A stretch of 64,000 bases of DNA, taken from Pseudomonas poae. GTDB taxonomy: Bacteria > Pseudomonadota > Gammaproteobacteria > Pseudomonadales > Pseudomonadaceae. The notes beneath the pieces are model-generated. The model worked only from the letters and a program-made list of their open reading frames with translations. It was not told where the DNA came from and ran no database searches. Shown here piece by piece: positions 1-9,916 of this stretch (position 1 is the first letter of the stretch; each line of letters opens with the position of its first letter). The stretch spans positions 6,407,501 to 6,471,500 of the forward strand of contig CP034537.1 of the NCBI GenBank assembly GCA_004000515.1, written 5' to 3'. The translations under genes and the position numbers were made by a program.

Positions 1-656
<656 letters not shown>

Positions 657-806
657 AAACATCTTTGGGTTTTTAAGAAACCCTAAACTTGGCTCAGCAA
701 TCGTTGGTTACATCTTTGATTTCTCGCGGAGTAACTTGTGATGCTGATAATCTTGTTGACTATCAGTCTGACTCCACAAGCACCCACACGAATTGCTTGA
801 TTCAGT

Positions 807-818
807 TGTTAAAGAGCG
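807..818 (-). promoter_or_regulatory. rRNA leader boxA antitermination element
   Basis: On the minus strand this reads CGCTCTTTAACA, matching the boxA consensus (TGCTCTTTAACA) that loads NusB/S10 antitermination factors on rRNA transcripts. It lies about 150 nt upstream of the mature 16S 5' end and downstream of the three promoters, the expected place. Confidence 0.8.
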
Positions 819-853
819 GTTGGTTAAGATCTTTCGCCTCAACCGAGGCGCGC

Positions 854-881
854 ATTCTACAGCAGCCTCATTTGCTGTCAA
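854..881 (-). promoter_or_regulatory. rRNA promoter, proximal
   Basis: The minus strand carries TTGACA (881-876), a 16-bp spacer and TAGAAT (859-854), followed by a GC-rich discriminator (GCGCGCC) typical of stringently controlled rRNA promoters. Confidence 0.8.
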
Positions 882-963
882 GTGATTATTTTCAGAAATT
901 TTCGAAGATTTCTTCAACAACTTCAACCACTTGCGCTTCCGATCACTCGTTAGCGGGAGGCGA

Positions 964-991
964 ATTCTACAGCGTTACACGCTGCTGTCAA
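964..991 (-). promoter_or_regulatory. rRNA promoter, middle
   Basis: The minus strand carries TTGACA (991-986), a 16-bp spacer and TAGAAT (969-964), followed by TCGCCTCCCGC. It is nearly the same module as the proximal promoter 110 bp downstream, so the two look like a tandem duplication. Confidence 0.8.
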
Positions 992-1108
992 CACCTCTTT
1001 TCAACTTCCTGCGGGCTTCGATGAACTGAAGCAACTGACTGCCGAAACCTACATAACTCATTGTTTACCAAGGAGTTTTCCGTTTCGACTGCGCCGGAAG
1101 TGGGGCGA

Positions 1109-1136
1109 ATTATAGGCCTCCAGAATCTGCCGTCAA
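1109..1136 (-). promoter_or_regulatory. rRNA promoter, distal
   Basis: The minus strand carries TTGACG (1136-1131), a 16-bp spacer and a perfect TATAAT (1114-1109), followed by TCGCCCC. It is the third promoter in the series, with the same 16-bp spacing. Confidence 0.7.
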
Positions 1137-1297
1137 GCCCTTAATTCGATTTTTCTATCAAAGAGCCAAAATCACTCAACACTCTCTATATAGAACGATA
1201 TACGTCCCAGCATGAGCAATATATTGCTCAATTCAAAACAGTTAAGCATCATAGCGCCAGATTCATTTTCCAATACGACCTCGGACAAACACCCCCA

Positions 1298-2184
1298 ATG
1301 ACCACCTCCCCTCGCAGCCTGGCCACGGCACTGTTCCCTATCGGCCTGCTGCTGATCGCCATGGCTTCCGTCCAGTCTGGCGCTTCGCTGGCAAAGAGCA
1401 TGTTCCCTATCGTTGGCGCGCAAGGTACTACCGCTCTGCGCCTGATTTTCGCCAGCGTAATCATGCTGCTTCTATTACGGCCATGGCGTGCCAAGCTGAC
1501 AGCAAAGTCCCTGCGCACCGTCATCGTCTACGGGATGGCATTGGGGGGATGAACTTTCTCTTCTATATGTCATTGCGCAGTGTCCCCTTGGGGATTGCGG
1601 TCGCCCTCGAATTCACTGGACCGCTTGCGGTAGCAATCTATGCGTCACGTCGGGCGGTCGACTTCCTGTGGATCGCGCTCGCGATCGTCGGCCTGTTGTT
1701 GTTGATCCCAATGGGAGAAACCAGCAACAGCATCGACCTGCTCGGCGTGGCCTACGCACTGGGAGCAGGCGTCTGTTGGGCGCTGTATATCCTGTTTGGC
1801 CAAAAGGCCGGCAACGACAACGGCGTCCAAACCGCTGCCCTTGGTGTGATGATCGCAGCACTGTTTGTCGCGCCGTTCGGCATCATCCATGCCGGCGCTG
1901 CACTGCTGACACCTGCATTGATCCCGGTCGCCCTTGGCGTGGCTATCCTGTCCACTGCCCTGCCCTATACCCTGGAGATGGTCGCACTGACACGGCTGCC
2001 CGCCCGCACCTTCAGCACCCTCATGAGCGTCGAACCGGCATTCGGTGCACTATCCGGGCTGCTCTTCCTGCAAGAACACCTGTCCCTGGCGCAATGGCTG
2101 GCCATCACCTGCATTATCCTGGCCTCCGCTGGCGCAACACTGACCATGCATAACGAGTCAAAACCGCTGGTTCCGGCGGATTGA
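1298..2184 (+). CDS. rhtA: EamA/RhtA-family inner-membrane exporter (frameshifted)
   Basis: Ten-helix DMT-superfamily permease resembling RhtA, which exports threonine/homoserine and related amino acids by proton exchange. The N-terminal part (84 aa) runs into a stop at 1550-1552. The next frame continues with MNFLFYM...VPLGIAVALEFTGP, the conserved second block of RhtA, to the end at 2184. Adding one G to the six-G run at 1543-1548 restores a 295-aa protein, the length of E. coli RhtA. No domain is missing, so a sequence error is more likely than decay. The ATG at 1298 has only a weak ribosome site. The gene stands alone downstream of the divergent rRNA promoters. The substrate is inferred from family similarity. 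Confidence 0.8.
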
Positions 2185-2352
2185 CCGATCTTTGAATGTA
2201 GCTCTGGTATTTGCCGCTCATTTAGGCCATGTTTAGGCCGTAAACGAATGTCATTCATGGAGAATTTCGACAAGGACAGCGTGAACGCTACACTCGAGAG
2301 CGAGTAGAGCCTGCTTCAAAGCATTGTTGCGAAGCGGCTATTAAGGATAGGA

Positions 2353-2634
2353 ATGAAACGAATTTTGATACTGTTAATGGTCGTTGCCGTTGCTGGCTGC
2401 GCCGCGACCACCAAGACAGAAGTAAAACGGGGCAAAAAAGGGCTGCATATCAACTGTTCCGGCCTGTCATCTTCCTGGGACCAATGCTACACAAGCGCAA
2501 CCAACTCCTGCGGAGCCAAGGGCTACCGGGTTATCGCCAAGTCGGGCGACAACTCCGAAGAGCCAGGGGACTACCCCTTCGGACTCAACCCCGCCGGCTA
2601 TACGAGCCGTAGCATGATCGTCATCTGCAAATAG
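2353..2634 (+). CDS. small predicted lipoprotein, function unknown
   Basis: A 93-aa protein with a short charged N terminus, a hydrophobic stretch and a lipobox (VAVAGC, cysteine at residue 16), so it should be lipid-anchored after type II signal peptide cleavage. The mature part is small, with four further cysteines (NCSGL, QCYTS, SCGAKG and VICK) that could form disulfides in the periplasm. A good Shine-Dalgarno (AAGGATAGG) precedes the ATG. It is monocistronic. I do not recognise a characterised family. Confidence 0.75.
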   Translation: MKRILILLMVVAVAGCAATTKTEVKRGKKGLHINCSGLSSSWDQCYTSATNSCGAKGYRVIAKSGDNSEEPGDYPFGLNPAGYTSRSMIVICK

Positions 2635-2640
2635 TCGACC

Positions 2641-2663
2641 GAGCAGTCATCCTCCGACTGCTC
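2641..2663 (+). terminator. possible stem-loop terminator
   Basis: GAGCAGTC and GACTGCTC form an 8-bp stem with a 7-nt loop right after the lipoprotein stop codon. There is no clear U-run, so termination is uncertain. Confidence 0.4.
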
Positions 2664-2747
2664 GTATTCAACTTCCGACACCAACCCACCATTTGCCCTA
2701 CAGGCAGTCGATCAGGCTCGCCTGACCGTCGTGCATAAAGCCTAGGC

Positions 2748-2880
2748 TCAAATCTCGATCGCCGAACGTCCGTGAGCGCCATTTGCGAGTAAATCGTAAG
2801 CCGCGCTTACCGTTTGCAGGCCGAATCGACGCTCATCCATGATCGGCTTTCGCTTGCCTGCGCGGGTATCTGACCAGGAT
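2748..2880 (-). pseudogene. C-terminal remnant of an MDR-family oxidoreductase
   Basis: On the minus strand, a short reading frame ending with the stop at 2750-2748 reads RKPIMDERRFGLQTVSAAYD and continues through LLANGAHGRSAIEI. This has the layout of the extreme C terminus of zinc-type alcohol dehydrogenase/quinone oxidoreductases: a KP-[IV]-[IL]-D stretch, then FxLxxxxxAYxxLxxGxHxGKxVI. No upstream part of such a gene is present, and the frame is lost before about 2880. The fragment fills most of the 305-bp space between the lipoprotein gene and the aminopeptidase gene. Family assignment rests on about 40 residues. Confidence 0.45.
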
Positions 2881-2939
2881 GTTCGAGCCCCCTCCCCGTC
2901 AATCACCGCGACATGCTCAGGCGCCCGAACTGCAACCGA

Positions 2940-4748
2940 TCAAATAGCCGCCGTACGCACCTGCAACCACTCAAGGCCCGCACCACTGAGCAAAGGACTC
3001 AAGCGCTCACGTACCTCGGCGTGATAGGCGTTGAACCACTCGCGCTCGTCGCTCGTCAACAGCGACGGCTCCAGGCAACGGGTATCGATCGGGCACAAGG
3101 TCAGGGTTTCGAACTTGAGGAACTCACCAAATTCGGTCTTGCCCGCCTCCCGATTCAAGACCAGGTTTTCGATGCGCACGCCCCAGCGTCCTGGGCGGTA
3201 AGTCCCCGGCTCGATAGAGGTAATCATCCCAGGCTGCATCGCCGTTTGCGGCGCAGTGGCGGCCTGATAGGCGATCACTTGCGGACCTTCATGCACATTC
3301 AGGAAATAGCCTACGCCGTGACCTGTACCGTGGCCGTAGTCCACCCCCTCAGCCCAGATCGGAGCACGGGCGATAGCGTCCAAGAGCGGCGACAAGATCC
3401 CCTTGGGAAAGTGCGCACGGGACAAGGCAATCACACCTTTGAGCACGCGGGTGCAATCACGTTTCTGCTCTTCACTCGGAGTACCGATAGGCACCATCCG
3501 CGTGATATCCGTCGTACCGCCCAGGTATTGGCCGCCCGAATCGATCAGCAACAAGCCGTCACCCTCGATCAGCGCATGCTCTTCTTCCGTGGCGTGGTAG
3601 TGCGGCATCGCGCCGTTGGCGTTGTACGCGGCGATGGTGTTGAAACTCAGCGATACATAACCCGGGCGACGAGTACGCGCGGCAGTCAAGTGTTCATCGA
3701 TGGTCAGTTCAGTGATGCGCTCACGACCCAACGCACTGTCCAGCCACGCGAAGAATTCGCACAGTGCCGCCCCGTCCTGCTCCATGGCTTGGCGGATATG
3801 TTCTGCGTCAGCCAAGCTCTTGCGGGACTTGGCCAACGTAGTGGGGTTTAACCCCTCTACCAGCTTGACACCTGGATCGAGGTTTTCCAGCAAACCCGCG
3901 GTGACGCGCGCCGGGTCAACCTGCAAGCTGGCACCCGACGGTACTGCGCGCAGCGCATCAGCCACTTCGCTGTAGTCGCGCAGGGTGACGCCATCCTGTT
4001 CCAGCACAGCCCGCAACTCGGCATCGACTTTACTCAGCGCGACAAACAAAGTGGCGTGCTGCTGATTGATCAACGCAAAGGACACAAACACCGGGTTGAA
4101 CGAGACGTCGCCGCCACGCAGGTTGAACAACCAGGCGATGTCGTCCAGGGTCGCGATGAAGTGCCAATCAGCGCCCTTCTCTTTCAGGCTTGCACGCAGT
4201 GCACTGAGTTTCTCGCCCCGGCTGACAGTCGCCTGCGGTGGCAAGTGTTGGTAGATCGGCTGGTTCGGCAGGGTAGGACGGTCTTGCCATACTTCATCCA
4301 GCAGGTCGATATCGGTACGCAAACGCGCGCCTCGCTCAGCCAGCTTGGCGCCCAACGTGCGCGCCGAAGCCACAGCCATCACGGCGCCATCTACCGCCAC
4401 GACTCCGCCCTCGGGCGTCTGTTCTGCCAGCCACTCCAAAGGCCCAGGTTGCCCCGGCTGCAGTTTCACCAATTCGATGCCGCTGCCCTTGAGTTCCTTG
4501 GTCGCTTGCTCCCAGTAACGGCTGTCAGCCCAAACCCCGGCGAAATCCGCAGTGACAATCAACGTCCCCACCGAACCATGAAACCCTGACAACCATTGCC
4601 GCCCCTGCCAGTAACCCGGCAAGTATTCGGACAAGTGCGGGTCAGCCGACGGCACCAGCAGGGCATGGATGCCCTCGCGGCTCATCAGTTCACGGGTATG
4701 CGCCAGGCGCTGGGGAACCGTTCCATGGGTCAAGGGCTGCGTACTCAT
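2940..4748 (-). CDS. Xaa-Pro aminopeptidase (M24B family)
   Basis: A 602-aa cytosolic metallopeptidase that removes an N-terminal residue preceding proline. The first half has two creatinase-like N-terminal domains. The C-terminal pita-bread catalytic domain shows the metal ligands in order: DSGGQY and TDITRM (two Asp), HGTGHGVG (His), SIEPGTY (Glu) and RIENLV (Glu). The size matches the three-domain APP1-like enzymes rather than 440-aa PepP. The start is set at the ATG at 4748 (MSTQPL), because AGGAGACA lies just upstream and the 25 codons before it look non-coding. It is downstream of the desulfurase gene on the same strand with a 49-bp gap, so co-transcription is possible. Confidence 0.92.
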   Translation of the reverse strand: MSTQPLTHGTVPQRLAHTRELMSREGIHALLVPSADPHLSEYLPGYWQGRQWLSGFHGSVGTLIVTADFAGVWADSRYWEQATKELKGSGIELVKLQPGQPGPLEWLAEQTPEGGVVAVDGAVMAVASARTLGAKLAERGARLRTDIDLLDEVWQDRPTLPNQPIYQHLPPQATVSRGEKLSALRASLKEKGADWHFIATLDDIAWLFNLRGGDVSFNPVFVSFALINQQHATLFVALSKVDAELRAVLEQDGVTLRDYSEVADALRAVPSGASLQVDPARVTAGLLENLDPGVKLVEGLNPTTLAKSRKSLADAEHIRQAMEQDGAALCEFFAWLDSALGRERITELTIDEHLTAARTRRPGYVSLSFNTIAAYNANGAMPHYHATEEEHALIEGDGLLLIDSGGQYLGGTTDITRMVPIGTPSEEQKRDCTRVLKGVIALSRAHFPKGILSPLLDAIARAPIWAEGVDYGHGTGHGVGYFLNVHEGPQVIAYQAATAPQTAMQPGMITSIEPGTYRPGRWGVRIENLVLNREAGKTEFGEFLKFETLTLCPIDTRCLEPSLLTSDEREWFNAYHAEVRERLSPLLSGAGLEWLQVRTAAI

Positions 4749-4797
4749 TGTGTCTCCTGCCAACCACGAATAATTATTATGTGTTGCGAAAGTTAAA

Positions 4798-5958
4798 TCA
4801 GACCGCCCAAAACGCCGGCGCACTGGCGAGTGCCGCCTTGATCAATTGCACGGCTTGGTCGATATCCTGCTCGGTGGTAAACCGGCCCAGGCTCAAGCGA
4901 ATGGTTCGGCCAGCGCTACGCGCATCATGGCCCAGCGCCAAAAGAACGTGGGACGGCGCATTACTCGCCGAATTGCAGGCAGACGTAGCGGAAAACGCGA
5001 TACCGGCGCTCAATGCGGCGGAGTTGAACTCGCCTTCACCAAACGTGAGGCTCAGGGTGTGAGGAATACGCTGCGTAGCGCTGCCATTAAGGCGCAGGCC
5101 GGCGACCGATGCCAATTGATCCAGCAGGCGCTGGCGCAAGGCTACGATCACCGCCTTCTCTTCATTGAAAGACGCCGCAGCCAACGCGAACGCAGTGCCC
5201 ATGCCGGCAATCTGGTGGGTCGCCAGGGTACCGGAGCGCAAGCCGCCTTCGTGGCCACCACCGTGAATCTGCGCCAACACCTTCTGCTGCGCCCGAGGCC
5301 CGACGTACAGCGCACCGATTCCTTTGGGGCCATACAACTTGTGGGCAGAAAACGACATCAAATCCACCGGCCACTCGGCCAGGTCGATAGCCACCTTGCC
5401 CGCACCTTGCGCGGCGTCCACGTGCAGCAGCGCGCCGTGTTCACGAACCCGCGCGCCAATGGCCGGGATGTCATTGAGGGTACCCAGTTCGTTATTCACC
5501 AGCATCAATGACACCAGGAAAGTGTCTTCGCGCAGCGCTTCACTGACGGCCTCAGCAGTGATCAAGCCGTCGGCGTCCGGCACCAGGTAGGTCACGGCCA
5601 CGCCGGCTTCCTGCAATTGCCGCGCGGTGTCCAGCGTTGCCTTGTGTTCGATCTGGCTGGTAATGATATGCCCACCGGCCACACCACGCGCCTGGGCGAC
5701 GCCCTTGATCGCAAGGTTGTTGGACTCGGTGGCGCCGGAGGTCCAGACGATTTGCTCAGCCTGGGCACCGACCAGATCGGCCACCTGGCGACGCGCCTGC
5801 TCAACCGTTTGCCGGGCCGCTTGGCCAAAGGCATGGGAACTGGACGCAGGGTTACCGAAATTGGCGTTGAAGCCCAGGCACTCGACCATCACCTGGATAA
5901 CTCGCTCATCCACCGGGGTGGTGGCGGCGTAGTCGAAATACAGCGGACGTTTATTCAT
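4798..5958 (-). CDS. Cysteine desulfurase family protein (IscS/NifS-like)
   Basis: A 386-aa PLP-dependent class V aminotransferase that would take sulfur from cysteine as an enzyme persulfide. The N terminus YFDYAATTP is the classic IscS/NifS start. The PLP lysine lies in SAHKLYGPKG, with the ATESNNLAI and HVDAAQ cofactor-binding segments before it. The mobile-loop cysteine is in SATSACNSA, aligning with the GSACTS loop of IscS. It is not beside iscR/iscU/iscA, so it is a stand-alone paralogue rather than the housekeeping IscS. The start at 5958 gives the usual N terminus; no strong ribosome site is visible. Confidence 0.88.
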   Translation of the reverse strand: MNKRPLYFDYAATTPVDERVIQVMVECLGFNANFGNPASSSHAFGQAARQTVEQARRQVADLVGAQAEQIVWTSGATESNNLAIKGVAQARGVAGGHIITSQIEHKATLDTARQLQEAGVAVTYLVPDADGLITAEAVSEALREDTFLVSLMLVNNELGTLNDIPAIGARVREHGALLHVDAAQGAGKVAIDLAEWPVDLMSFSAHKLYGPKGIGALYVGPRAQQKVLAQIHGGGHEGGLRSGTLATHQIAGMGTAFALAAASFNEEKAVIVALRQRLLDQLASVAGLRLNGSATQRIPHTLSLTFGEGEFNSAALSAGIAFSATSACNSASNAPSHVLLALGHDARSAGRTIRLSLGRFTTEQDIDQAVQLIKAALASAPAFWAV

Positions 5959-6135
5959 GACGTTAGAGACTCGCAGAGCAGGGTCCCGAGAGCAGCGTCT
6001 CAGGGGCATCGACCGGGACAGAGGTCGTCAGGTTTAACCGATCGAATGCCATTAAAAAAGGGTCACGTAATGTAAATGTGCGTAGGAACGCTCCTGGAAT
6101 TGAGCTTAACAGGCTGAAGTCGCGCCATGGAAAAC

Positions 6136-6175
6136 AAAAAGCCCGAGGTTCCTTAGGGAAAGCCTCGGGCTTTTT
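6136..6175. terminator. Rho-independent terminator
   Basis: AAAAAGCCCGAGG (6136-6148) pairs with CCTCGGGCTTTTT (6163-6175), giving a 13-bp stem with T-runs on both sides. It lies just downstream of the lipoprotein gene (minus strand) and before the desulfurase gene, and can work in either direction. Confidence 0.9.
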
Positions 6176-6191
6176 GCCGTTTCACGCCAGC

Positions 6192-6461
6192 TCAACTGGG
6201 ACGACCATGCAGGGTCACACTGCGTTCGGCGTTCATTTCACCCTGGCGATCAAAGCCGTAGGACTTCTGTGGTTGACCCATCAACGCGGCGCGCTGCTGT
6301 TGATATTCATCAAACGACAACCCACGACGCCCCAGTGCTTCCAGTGCCAACTGCTTGGACTCTTGCGCCGTGTACGGGCGCAATTCAGGCGAAGGATGGG
6401 TGGCGCACCCGGCAAGGACGGCGGCGACAAACAATAAGGCAACAGCAAGGAATCGGTTCAT
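6192..6461 (-). CDS. small predicted lipoprotein, function unknown
   Basis: An 89-aa protein whose N terminus (MNRFLAVALLFVAAVLAGC) is a lipoprotein signal ending in an LAGC lipobox, cysteine at residue 19. The mature part is short and hydrophilic, with a QQQRAALMGQP segment that looks helical. A strong terminator follows 16 bp after the stop, so this is a one-gene unit. Conserved small lipoproteins of this size are common in Pseudomonas; I cannot give a role. Confidence 0.7.
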   Translation of the reverse strand: MNRFLAVALLFVAAVLAGCATHPSPELRPYTAQESKQLALEALGRRGLSFDEYQQQRAALMGQPQKSYGFDRQGEMNAERSVTLHGRPS

Positions 6462-6673
6462 GGCGGCTCTGCGAAGTGGGCTTTAAGTCAATGAACACAG
6501 GCTACTCCCGCCCCTTAGCAGTTAAAAATCACCTCCCTCGATAGTCGCTATCAACCGCCGATGTACCCTCGATAGGCGCCTTCATATATTCATTTATGAT
6601 CTATAAGTATAGAAATACGTTCATTTACGGAATAACCGTAACCCTCTATAAATGGCCAAACACCCAACACGTA

Positions 6674-6706
6674 CTGTTCGCTACGCAACTGTTGCCCAGG
6701 CAACAG
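6674..6706 (+). promoter_or_regulatory. proposed SfnR enhancer sites upstream of msuE
   Basis: A perfect inverted repeat CTGTTGCC-CA-GGCAACAG occupies 6689-6706. Directly before it lies a degenerate second copy, CTGTTCGC-TA-CGCAAC (6674-6689). They sit 85-117 bp upstream of the sigma-54 promoter, the normal distance for enhancer-binding proteins. A related site lies at the same distance upstream of sfnB (14856-14873). SfnR as the binder is inferred from the gene cluster. The rest of the 396-bp gap 6462-6857 holds an AT-rich stretch (6586-6660) and no gene. Confidence 0.55.
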
Positions 6707-6788
6707 CCATTCAACAAATCAGCAGGCTGACAACATCAGCTTTTTCAGCAGTGAGCGCGCAGCCCACGCCAATCAAGGCTTGCAGCCG

Positions 6789-6805
6789 TTGGTACAGCTC
6801 TTGCT
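6789..6805 (+). promoter_or_regulatory. sigma-54 (-24/-12) promoter of msuEDC
   Basis: TTGGTACAGCTCTTGCT matches the consensus YTGGCACGrNNNTTGCW with GG at 6791-6792 and GC at 6803-6804, separated by exactly 10 bp. The msuE ATG is about 54 bp downstream. A sigma-54 activator, sfnR, is encoded at the end of the same gene cluster. Confidence 0.75.
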
Positions 6806-6857
6806 CAACAGGTTGCACTACTCCTGCTATGAACCACTGTTGAAAAAGGAACTGTTC

Positions 6858-7421
6858 ATGACCCGTCCCCTGAATGTCGTTGCCCTCTCCGGCGGAACCT
6901 GGCGCCCGTCCCGCACCCTGGTGCTGACCCAGGCCGTGCTGGCCGAACTGGCCACTTTGCTGCCGATCCAAAGCACTGTGATCGAGTTGGGCGACATCGC
7001 TCGCCCATTGGGCGGTGCGCTGTCACGTGATGAACTGCCCGCCGACGTCGAATCCCAACTGTTGGCCATCGAACAAGCCGACCTGTTGATCGTCGCCGCG
7101 CCGGTCTATCGCGGCTCCTACCCGGGCCTGCTCAAACATCTATTCGACTTGATTGGCCTCAATGCGCTGATCAACACCCCGGTGCTGCTGGCGGCCACAG
7201 GCGGCAGCGACCGCCACGCGCTGGTGCTCGATCACCAACTGCGTCCGCTGTTCAGTTTCTTCCAGGCACTGACTTTGCCGATCGGCGTGTACGCCACCGA
7301 GGCCGACTTCACCGACTACCAAATAACCAGCGAATTATTAAAAGCCCGGATTCAACTAGCGGCAGAACGCGCAGCACCTTTGTTTGCAGCGCACTCCCCT
7401 TCTCTGCTGAAAATCGCTTAA
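6858..7421 (+). CDS. msuE: NAD(P)H-dependent FMN reductase MsuE
   Basis: A 187-aa flavodoxin-fold flavin reductase that supplies FMNH2 to the sulfonate monooxygenases encoded next to it. The phosphate-binding loop is near residue 10 (SGGTWRPSRT), and the APVYRGSYPGLLKHLFD block (about 76-92) is typical of the SsuE/MsuE group. The start at 6858 follows AAGGAACTGTTC; upstream in-frame ATGs have no ribosome site. It is first in msuE-msuD-msuC-sfnR, 9 bp before msuD, behind a sigma-54 promoter. The operon lets the cell draw sulfur from methanesulfonate and other alkanesulfonates when sulfate is short. Confidence 0.9.
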   Translation: MTRPLNVVALSGGTWRPSRTLVLTQAVLAELATLLPIQSTVIELGDIARPLGGALSRDELPADVESQLLAIEQADLLIVAAPVYRGSYPGLLKHLFDLIGLNALINTPVLLAATGGSDRHALVLDHQLRPLFSFFQALTLPIGVYATEADFTDYQITSELLKARIQLAAERAAPLFAAHSPSLLKIA

Positions 7422-7430
7422 GGATTTGTC

Positions 7431-8570
7431 ATGGATGTTTTCTGGTTTCTGCCAACGCATGGCGACGGTCATTACCTGGGCACCACCCAAGGTGCACGGC
7501 CGGTCACTCTCAATTACCTGAAGCAAGTCGCGCAGGCGGCTGACAGCCTGGGTTACCACGGTGTGTTGATTCCTACCGGGCGCTCGTGCGAAGACTCCTG
7601 GGTCATCGCCTCGGCGCTGGTGCCGCTGACCGAACGCCTGCGTTACCTGGTGGCGATACGTCCGGGCATCATCTCGCCGACGGTATCCGCACGGATGGCG
7701 GCGACCCTTGATCGGCTGTCCAACGGCCGCTTGCTGATCAACGTGGTGACCGGCGGCGACCCCGACGAAAACCGTGGCGACGGCAGTTTCCTCGACCACA
7801 GTGAACGCTACGAAGTCTCCGACGAATTCCTCAAGATCTGGCGCCGCGTGTTGCAGGGCGAATCGGTAGATTTCGAAGGAAAACACCTGCGCGTACAGAA
7901 CGCCAAGGCGCTTTACCCACCGGTGCAGAAGCCTTATCCGCCGCTGTACTTCGGCGGTTCTTCGGATGCCGCCCACGACCTCGCTGCCGAGCAAGTGGAC
8001 GTGTACCTGACCTGGGGCGAACCACCCGCCGCCGTCGCGGAAAAACTCGCGGATGTACGGGAACGTGCGGCTCGCCACGGGCGCACCGTGAAGTTTGGTA
8101 TTCGCCTGCACGTGATCGTGCGCGAAACCGAAGAAGACGCCTGGAAAGCCGCCGACAAACTGATCGAGCACATCAGCGACGAAACCATCGCAGCGGCGCA
8201 AAAATCGTTCTCGCGCTTCGACTCCGAAGGCCAGCGCCGCATGGCTGCCCTGCATGATGGGCGCCGCGACAACCTGGAAATCGCCCCCAACCTGTGGGCC
8301 GGCGTTGGCCTGGTGCGCGGCGGTGCCGGTACGGCGCTGGTGGGTAACCCACAACAAGTGGCCGAGCGCATCAAGGAATACGCCGACCTGGGGATAGAGA
8401 GCTTCATCTTCTCCGGTTACCCCCACTTGGAAGAGGCGTATCGCTTTGCCGAGTTGGTGTTCCCGTTGCTGCCAGAACCCTATGCCAGCCTTGCCGGGCG
8501 TGGCATCACCAACCTCACGGGGCCGTTTGGCGAAATGATTGCCAACGATGTGTTGCCGAACAAATCCTGA
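7431..8570 (+). CDS. msuD: FMNH2-dependent alkanesulfonate monooxygenase MsuD/SsuD
   Basis: A 379-aa luciferase-fold (TIM-barrel) monooxygenase that cleaves alkanesulfonates to aldehyde and sulfite using FMNH2 and oxygen. Characteristic segments are [16 protein letters not shown] at the N terminus, [34 protein letters not shown] and the C-terminal [19 protein letters not shown]. It directly follows its reductase MsuE and precedes MsuC, so the msu name is preferred over ssuD; the two are near-identical in family terms. Translational coupling with msuE is likely because only 9 bp separate them. It is probably expressed from the sigma-54 promoter at 6789. Confidence 0.92.
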   Translation: MDVFWFLPTHGDGHYLGTTQGARPVTLNYLKQVAQAADSLGYHGVLIPTGRSCEDSWVIASALVPLTERLRYLVAIRPGIISPTVSARMAATLDRLSNGRLLINVVTGGDPDENRGDGSFLDHSERYEVSDEFLKIWRRVLQGESVDFEGKHLRVQNAKALYPPVQKPYPPLYFGGSSDAAHDLAAEQVDVYLTWGEPPAAVAEKLADVRERAARHGRTVKFGIRLHVIVRETEEDAWKAADKLIEHISDETIAAAQKSFSRFDSEGQRRMAALHDGRRDNLEIAPNLWAGVGLVRGGAGTALVGNPQQVAERIKEYADLGIESFIFSGYPHLEEAYRFAELVFPLLPEPYASLAGRGITNLTGPFGEMIANDVLPNKS

Positions 8571-8590
8571 ACGCGCTGATAACAGCTTTG

Positions 8591-8678
8591 TGTGGGAGCC
8601 GGGCTTGCCCGCGATGCAGGCGACTCGGTGTTTCAGTGATACCGCGGTGATGCTATCGCAGGCAAGCCAGCTCCCACA
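8591..8678. repeat. REPIN (inverted pair of REP palindromes)
   Basis: Two REP units in inverted orientation: tgtgggagccgggcttgccc at the left and ggcaagccagctcccaca at the right, separated by about 35 bp. It lies between msuD and msuC, inside what is otherwise an operon. Confidence 0.85.
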
Positions 8679-8717
8679 TTTGGCCTTGATTGCCAAATCG
8701 ATATAGAGGAAACCCGC

Positions 8718-9904
8718 GTGACAGCCAAACCCCACAGCGTCCTGCCATCACCGTTGCAGACCGCCAAATTGCTGGCCGCCGAATTCGCCCTCACCGCGGT
8801 CGAGCGTGACGAGCGCGGTGGCACCCCAAAGCCGAACGTGATGCCCTGCGCCAAAGTGGCCTGCTGGCACTGAGCATTCCCACCCAATACGGCGGCCTCG
8901 GCGCACGCTGGAGCGAAACCCTGGGCATCGTGCGTGAATTCGCCAAGGTCGACAGCTCCATCGCCCATGTCTTCGGCTTCCACCACCTGATGCTCGCCAC
9001 CGTGCGCCTGTTTTCGCGCCCGGACCAATGGCAACCCTGGTTCGAACAGACCGCACGCAAAAACTGGTTCTGGGGCAACGCCCTCAACCCGCTGGACACC
9101 CGCACCGTGGTCAAGGACTTTGGCGGCTGGCGCGAGTTCTCTGGCAAGAAGAGCTTCTGCTCCGGCGCCAGCGACTCGGAAATGCTGATTGCCTCGGCAG
9201 TGGATGAAACGGCCGGCGGCAAACTGTTGATCGCCGCAATCCCCAGCGGCCGCAGCGGCATCACCCTACACAACGACTGGAACAATATCGGCCAGCGCCA
9301 GACCGACAGCGGCAGCGCCAGCTTCGAACGGGTGCGCGTCGAGGAATCGGAATTGCTGCTCGACCCAGGCCCGCTGAGCACGCCTTTCGCCTGCCTGCGC
9401 CCGTTGATCGCCCAACTGACGTTCACGCATATGTTTCTCGGCATTGCCGAAGGCGCCTTTGAGGAGGCGCGCACCTACACCCTGACCGAAACCCGCTCTT
9501 GGCATAAATCCTCGGCCGAAGACGTCCGCCAAGACCCTTATGTGCTGCATCACTACGGCGAATTCTGGGTGGCACTGGAAGGTGTGCGCCTGCTGGTGGA
9601 ACGCGCCGCCGAACTGCTCGACCGCGCCTGGGCCAAAGGCCCCAACCTCAGCGAAAACGAACGCGGCCAACTGGCCATCGCCATCGCTACCGCAAAGGTC
9701 GCCGCCACCCGCGAGGGCCTGGCGCTGTGCAGCCGTCTGTTCGAAGTCACCGGCGCGCGCTCCACCCATGCGTCACTGCGCCTGGACCGCCACTGGCGCA
9801 ACCTGCGCACACAAACCCTGCACGACCCGGTGGACTACAAACTCCACGAACTGGGGGACTGGGCATTGAACCAATCCCTGCCGATCCCGACGTTCTATTC
9901 CTGA
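8718..9904 (+). CDS. msuC: FMNH2-dependent methanesulfonate monooxygenase MsuC (frameshifted)
   Basis: Acyl-CoA-dehydrogenase-fold monooxygenase; MsuC converts methanesulfonate to methanesulfinate with FMNH2. The GTG at 8718 follows GAGGA and opens a frame that stops early (8872). The next frame carries the family sequence SIPTQYGGLGARWSETLGIV onward to 9904, ending in the SfnB/DszC-like RLDRHWRNLRTQTLHDPVDY. One extra A in the AAA at 8828-8830 joins the halves to 395 aa. The break is therefore probably an error and the enzyme intact. A REPIN separates it from msuD, and sfnR follows 12 bp downstream. Confidence 0.85.
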
Positions 9905-9916
9905 GAAGAGGTGCCT

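Noticed and set aside
689..1024. 111-codon frame upstream of the 16S gene
   Set aside because: It lies over the rRNA leader boxA and promoters; translation is low-complexity.
6652..6843. 63-codon frame upstream of msuE
   Set aside because: It overlaps the sigma-54 promoter and enhancer palindrome, has no ribosome site and no coding character.
7356..8735. 459-codon open frame on the minus strand
   Set aside because: Shadow of msuD; no ribosome site or recognisable domain.
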